Assembly (NCBI GenBank): GCA_026770585.1
Contig: MU646752.1
Location: 306,047 to 316,305 of the forward strand
Direction: 5' to 3'
From: Baffinella frigidus
Lineage: Eukaryota > Cryptophyceae > Cryptomonadales > Baffinellaceae
Length of the DNA: 10,259 nucleotides
Part shown: piece after piece, positions 7,580 through 10,259 of the stretch
Numbering within the stretch: the first letter of the stretch is position 1
Layout: each line of letters opens with the position of its first letter
Notes under the pieces: model-generated
What the model saw: the letters and a program-made list of their open reading frames with translations, nothing else
The model's database searches: none
What the model was told of the DNA's origin: nothing
Position numbers and translations under genes: made by a program

Positions 7580-7701
7580 TACAGGGGTACCTCGCTCATA
7601 AGAAACCAACCCCCCCTAGGACCCTACAGTACGACCATGCCTAGGGCCCTGTGGTGGCCCTAGGGGGGGGGGCAGTTTCTTATGAGCGAGGTACCCCTGT
7701 A
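7580..7701. mobile_element. MITE with CAGGGGTACCTCGC ends, copy 1
   Basis: The inverted ends TACAGGGGTACCTCGCTC and GAGCGAGGTACCCCTGTA match perfectly, extending to TTTCTTATGAG inside. The interior is a run CCCCCCCTAGGACCC and its inverse around GTACGACCATGCC, so the 122-bp element is almost wholly a palindrome. TA borders both CAGGGG ends. The arm read outward begins ATGAGCGAGGTACCC and gives a spurious start MSEVPLY. Confidence 0.93.
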
Positions 7702-7737
7702 GGTCTGGCAGGGTCCGAGAGAGAGGCGTTGTCGTTT

Positions 7738-7762
7738 TACAGGGATAACTCTCTGCATAAGT
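7738..7762. mobile_element. Decayed single end of the CAGGGGTACC family
   Basis: TACAGGGATAACTCTCTGCATAAG aligns to the family end TACAGGGGTACCTCGCTCATAAG with about four changes. No close partner follows. The best candidate partner is the decayed end at 8567-8585, which would make an 848-bp relic. Confidence 0.5.
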
Positions 7763-7947
7763 CGAATGAGGAAAGCGCTGTCCACGCCAGGTCATGTGTA
7801 GGGATTTCAGATACAAGTCAGGTTTTAATGATGTACCGGGTAACGCCAGGGTTTTCGGTTCCAGGTAAAATCCTGGTCGTGGAAAGTACGAGGAGCTACG
7901 TTTCACCGGGGAGTGCAGATTTATTTGGTACCATGAAACGAAACGTC

Positions 7948-8216
7948 GCGTTCTGAAACTCCCACGTATGATCAGATTGGGGGATCCTCGACACGACGAA
8001 TGCGTACAACCACCAGCCCTGCGAAGAGGACCAAATCGACGATTTTCTCGAGCCATCTCCTCGGGCGGCACATTCGTTTTCGAAGGTGTCGCCCGAGCAA
8101 TTGGTACATGCTCCAGACTCGATGTGGTCCGCCTCGGAGGGCTGGTGGAAGGCGAAGGACGTCAACGCAGATCGGGACCTCATGCAGGTGAAACCCCACA
8201 AGTGAGAATTTCAGAG
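7948..8216. repeat. Degenerate large inverted repeat centred near 8079
   Basis: The core hairpin CTCGGGCGGCACATTCG (8060-8076) and CGAAGGTGTCGCCCGAG (8081-8097) pairs at 15 of 17 bases around a TTTT loop. Outside it, CCACCAGCCCT (8010-8020) pairs perfectly with AGGGCTGGTGG (8138-8148). Further out, TTCTGAAACTCCCAC (from 7951) pairs loosely with GTGAGAATTTCAGAG (to 8215). The common centre argues for one old palindromic element of roughly 270 bp. Open frames on both strands here mirror each other and are not treated as genes. Confidence 0.65.
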
Positions 8217-8256
8217 GTGGTGCGGAACAGGGCGATGTGCCACGGTATGGAATACC

Positions 8257-8418
8257 CCACACAGCGGGCTACGAAGGAATCTTCGGACTTGGAGAGCCCG
8301 AGTTTCCGTGACCTTACCCGTAGGAACCCCCCCTATGTCCCTACGGATCGCCTACCGTAGGGTCCCAGGTCTTGTTGCTTAAGGGTTATTTGAAATCACT
8401 TCGAAGTCCGCTGTGTGG
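8257..8418. mobile_element. MITE with CCACACAGCGG ends, copy C
   Basis: CCACACAGCGGGCTACGAAGG and the right end CTTCGAAGTCCGCTGTGTGG are inverted repeats (162 bp). The interior shares CCGTAGGAACCCCCCCTATG and GCCTACCGTAGGGTCC with copy A in the same orientation. TA lies just outside each end if one extra C/G is included (8253-8254 and 8420-8421). Confidence 0.88.
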
Positions 8419-8566
8419 GTAGGGTGCTTGGGTGCTACGGTACGCAATACGGTAGGGTGCTACGGACTGCAGGAATTAGGTTGACGCCTGATTTAGATGG
8501 CGCACCCTTACTGGATCACTAAATTTGCGAGGCTGAGGGCGGGCGCTATGAAAATCTCTGGTGTTT

Positions 8567-8585
8567 TGAACGAGTTTCCCCTGTA
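8567..8585. mobile_element. Decayed right end of the CAGGGGTACC family
   Basis: TGAACGAGTTTCCCCTGTA resembles the family right end TGAGCGAGGTACCCCTGTA with three differences. It stands alone. A pairing with 7738-7762 is possible but unproven. Confidence 0.45.
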
Positions 8586-8621
8586 GTCGAAGCGCCCTCT
8601 AACTCCGCGGCTTAACTTTCC

Positions 8622-8733
8622 TAAACCCTAAACCCTACACCCTACACCCTAAGCCCTAAACCCTCAGCCCAAACCCCTAAACCCTAAACCCTAAACCCTA
8701 AACCCTAAACCCTAAACCCTAAACCTCAAACCA
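8622..8733. repeat. CCCTAAA telomere-like array with seven perfect units
   Basis: Degenerate units (CCCTACA, CCCTAAG, CCCTCAG) are followed by seven uninterrupted CCCTAAA copies at 8675-8723, then CCTCAAACC. This is the least decayed telomere-like stretch in the window. It is interstitial, since unrelated sequence continues on both sides. Confidence 0.96.
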
Positions 8734-8788
8734 GGCAGTACCTGACGGGCGTCGAAAACATGCTCGCCGAGAAAACGGCCCTCGAGTG

Positions 8789-8905
8789 CAGGGGTACCTC
8801 GCTCATGAGATAACGCCCCCCCCTAGGACCGCCATAGGACCCCAGGCATAGGCCTATTGTAGGGTCCTAGGGGCGGGCGGTTTCCTGTGAGCGAGGTACC
8901 CATGA
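8789..8905. mobile_element. MITE with CAGGGGTACCTCGC ends, copy 2
   Basis: The left end CAGGGGTACCTCGCTCATGAG faces CTGTGAGCGAGGTACCC, with the terminal CCTGTA altered to CATGACA. The interior carries CCCCCCCTAGGACC, GGCATAGGCCTA and GGGTCCTAGGGG. The left flank is TG rather than TA. A further decayed left end (ACAGGACTACCTCACTCGTAAG) starts at 8905, directly at the right border. Confidence 0.88.
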
Positions 8906-8926
8906 CAGGACTACCTCACTCGTAAG
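8905..8926. mobile_element. Decayed left end of the CAGGGGTACC family
   Basis: ACAGGACTACCTCACTCGTAAG aligns to ACAGGGGTACCTCGCTCATAAG with four changes. It is squeezed between copy 2 and the long variant beginning at 8934, as if elements inserted repeatedly into each other. Confidence 0.6.
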
Positions 8927-8933
8927 GTGCGTG

Positions 8934-9181
8934 TACAGGGGTACCTCGCCCACAAGAAGCGGGGATTCTGAAATAGTCGGGGGCACGTTCTTCAGATGAA
9001 GAACGTGCACGAAAAACGGTCGGGCGCTTCAACAAACGAGCGAAACCATTGAAAAACTCCGTGCGAAACCAACCCAGGAAAAACGGTCGGGTGCACGTTC
9101 TTGAAATGAAGAACGTTTTCTCAAGAACGCCTCGTTCTTATCAAAAGGGTTTCTTGTGGGCGAGGTACATGTACCCCTGTA
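8934..9181. mobile_element. Long 248-bp variant with CAGGGGTACCTCGC ends
   Basis: The ends TACAGGGGTACCTCGCCC...ACAAGAA and TTCTTGTGGGCGAGGTAC...CCCCTGTA are inverted, with a 6-bp insertion (ATGTAC) in the right end. TA flanks both sides. The interior is unlike the short copies: two repeats of GAAAAACGGTCGGG (9011 and 9078), a 12+2+12 perfect hairpin (8983-9008, arm GCACGTTCTTCA) and an 8+6+8 hairpin (9095-9116, arm ACGTTCTT). There is no open frame of note. Same ends with a different middle is typical of non-autonomous families mobilised by one shared transposase. Confidence 0.82.
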
Positions 9182-9242
9182 TGCACCCCCGTCGAGGCTG
9201 TGTCTGAGCAGGGCCGAGAGAGGTCATGTGCACTCTCGTGTG

Positions 9243-9263
9243 TACAGGGGTCCCTCGTTCATA
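9243..9263. mobile_element. Solo left end of the CAGGGGTACC family
   Basis: TACAGGGGTCCCTCGTTCATAA differs from the family end at two positions. The following C-rich sequence (CTCCCAACGC...CCTACCCCGCCCCCTAG) runs to the next element at 9322 without a matching right end, so this looks like a broken copy. Confidence 0.65.
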
Positions 9264-9321
9264 ACTTCGTTTACTCCCAACGCACAACCTCCTACCCGCA
9301 CCTACCCCGCCCCCTAGCTAG

Positions 9322-9448
9322 TACAGGGGTGCCTCGCTCATAAGAAAGCGCCACCCGCTAGGACGCTACATGTACAGTAGGCCTATGCCTAGAGCCCTAC
9401 CGTAGTCCTGGAGGGGAGGCGCTTTCTTGTGGGCGAGGTACCCCTGTA
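9322..9448. mobile_element. MITE with CAGGGGTACCTCGC ends, copy 3
   Basis: TACAGGGGTGCCTCGCTC..ATAAGAAAGCGCC faces GGCGCTTTCTTGTGGGCG..AGGTACCCCTGTA (127 bp). The central ACAGTAGGCCTATGCC is the reverse complement of the centre of the copy at 9859, so orientation is opposite. The pentamer TAGTA occurs just outside both CAGGGG ends (9319-9323 and 9447-9451), a possible longer target duplication that includes the TA. Confidence 0.92.
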
Positions 9449-9460
9449 GTAGTCCCTCCG

Positions 9461-9634
9461 AGTAGTCTCGAGCCGAGTAGGCGTTGTGGCGTCGGAAAGG
9501 GTCATAGCGGGGGGGGGGGGTAGGCCACGGTGCAGATTCTGTCGTGTTCCGAAATTAAATGCCTCCTAGTAGTCTCGAGCCGAGTAGGCGTTGTGGCGTC
9601 GGAGAGGGTCGTAGCGCGGAGGGGTGGGCCACGT
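9461..9634. repeat. Direct repeat of about 68 bp, 107 bp apart
   Basis: The segment starting AGTAGTCTCGAGCCGAGTAG occurs at 9461 and 9568, continuing GCGTTGTGGCGTCGGA, AGGGTC, TAGCG and GGCCACG in both with few changes. The first copy contains a run of 12 G (9509-9520) where the second has GCGGAGGGG. No gene is seen; a 95-codon frame starting at 9559 runs through the second copy by chance. Confidence 0.88.
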
Positions 9635-9644
9635 TGACGCCCCG

Positions 9645-9780
9645 GCCGCCGGTGAGCCTTGCACCTGCCGTTCCGAAAAGGGTCAGTGGTGGTGCCTCGA
9701 TTACAAAGATTCGGCCTTCGCTAGGACCCTACAATGAACAACTCTTGTTGTACAGTTGTGCATCGCCGCCGGTGAGCCTT
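9645..9780. repeat. Two copies of GCCGCCGGTGAGCCTT
   Basis: The 16-mer GCCGCCGGTGAGCCTT lies at 9645-9660 and 9765-9780, followed by GCACCTGC and TTACCTGC. A related GCCGGTGAGCCTCGCTACCTG is at 6867. Purpose unknown; it may be the edge of another repeat family. Confidence 0.6.
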
Positions 9781-9858
9781 TTACCTGCAAGGGTACATGG
9801 TGTTGCACGCGAATACGGGCACGGCACCGCCCCCAGGGTGACCTGATGCTCGTAGGCA

Positions 9859-9979
9859 TACAGGGGTACCTCGCTCATAAGAAAATGCCCCCCCCCCCTA
9901 GGACCACCATAGGGCCCGAGGCATAGGCCTACTGTACGGACCCAGGAGGAGGCGCTTTCTTATGGGCGAGGTACCCCTA
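9859..9979. mobile_element. MITE with CAGGGGTACCTCGC ends, copy 4
   Basis: TACAGGGGTACCTCGCTC..ATAAGAAAATG faces CTTTCTTATGGGCG..AGGTACCCCTA. The interior carries CCCCCCCTAGGACCACC, GAGGCATAGGCCTACTGTA and ACCCAGGAGG. The expected CCCCTGTA terminus is changed to CCCCTA, where the next hairpin element begins. That suggests insertion of the second element into, or beside, this end. Confidence 0.9.
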
Positions 9980-9980
9980 C

Positions 9981-10079
9981 CCCTTAAGTGGCGAGGGGGT
10001 CAAATTTGACCCCCAAGAGGTCCTAGGCAGGTCCTAGGGCCCTTCGGTAGGGCGTATGAGCCTACTCGCCACTTAAGGG
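9981..10079. mobile_element. 99-bp hairpin element with CCCTTAAGTGGCGAG ends
   Basis: CCCTTAAGTGGCGAG (9981-9995) and CTCGCCACTTAAGGG (10065-10079) are a perfect 15-bp inverted repeat. Inside is a perfect 20-bp palindrome around TCAAATTTGA (9995-10014) and a doubled AGGTCCTAGG. The ends are unrelated to the CAGGGG family, so this is a separate MITE-like element. TA flanks it one or two bases outside each end (9978-9979, 10081-10082). Confidence 0.85.
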
Positions 10080-10137
10080 ATAGCCAGCAGCAGCAGATCG
10101 TACCCTTTCTGGAACGGCAGGTGAAGCGCTCGCCACC

Positions 10138-10259
10138 TATGGTATATGGTATATGGTATATGGTATATGGTATATGGTATATGGTATATGGTATATGGTA
10201 TGGTATATGGTATATGGTATATGGTATATGGTATATGGTATATGGTATATGGTATATGG
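10138..10259. repeat. GGTATAT heptamer satellite
   Basis: Sixteen perfect 7-bp GGTATAT units run to the end of the window, interrupted once by a 5-bp unit GGTAT at 10197-10201. The array is cut by the window edge, so its full length is unknown. A (CAG)4 run lies shortly before it (about 10084-10095). Confidence 0.97.

Noticed and set aside
7580-9979. CRISPR array from repeated CAGGGGTACCTCGC sequences
   Set aside because: Copies are inverted pairs with irregular spacing and palindromic interiors, in a eukaryotic setting, so they are transposon ends.
1-10259. tRNA, rRNA or other structured RNA genes
   Set aside because: No tRNA box A/box B pattern or rRNA core sequence was recognised by eye on either strand; the strong hairpins are explained by the inverted-repeat elements.

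Overview
The window looks like accessory, repeat-rich nuclear DNA of a eukaryote, most likely a GC-rich alga or other protist. Four things support this: plant/algal-type telomere-like repeats (CCCTAAA/TTTAGGG) at several interstitial places, genes that only read through if GT-AG introns are removed, many short hairpin transposons (MITEs), and no bacterial operon structure. TTTAGGG repeats occur in plants, green algae, dinoflagellates, chromerids and others, so the lineage cannot be fixed from this window.

Left part (1-3400). After a purine-rich low-complexity start lies a candidate three-exon gene on the minus strand (1636 down to 567). It has strong G/C third-position bias and an unknown product. 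Its second predicted intron is made almost wholly of TTTAGGG-like repeats. Upstream of it (about 1670-2650) is an AT-rich stretch with frameshifted minus-strand coding remnants, split by a 217-bp near-perfect hairpin element (2097-2313). From 2650 to 3400 only small repeats and palindromes are visible.

Middle part (3400-5520). A GC-rich block holds a recognisable but broken HscB co-chaperone gene (mitochondrial-type, iron-sulfur cluster assembly) on the plus strand. The N-terminal zinc-binding CxxC pairs, J-domain pieces and start of the C-terminal helices can be read. However, the frame changes twice, the HPD signature is lost, and the homology ends just before about 520 bp of degenerate CCCTAAA repeats. 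A GT-AG intron is still visible, so this is a decayed DNA copy rather than a processed one. The telomere-like array ends in an inverted arrangement around a short unique loop.

Right part (5520-10259). No convincing gene is seen. The region is dense in small terminal-inverted-repeat elements: one copy at 5640-5811, three copies of a family ending CCACACAGCGG, and at least five copies plus several decayed ends of a family ending CAGGGGTACCTCGC. There is also a different 99-bp hairpin at 9981-10079. Other content includes a second telomere-like array (8622-8733), a CT microsatellite, a 107-bp-spaced direct repeat, and a GGTATAT heptamer satellite running off the end. Apart from the candidate gene and the HscB relic, the biology here is transposon and repeat turnover. 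No transposase or other complete mobile-element gene is present, so the small elements must have been moved by enzymes encoded elsewhere.
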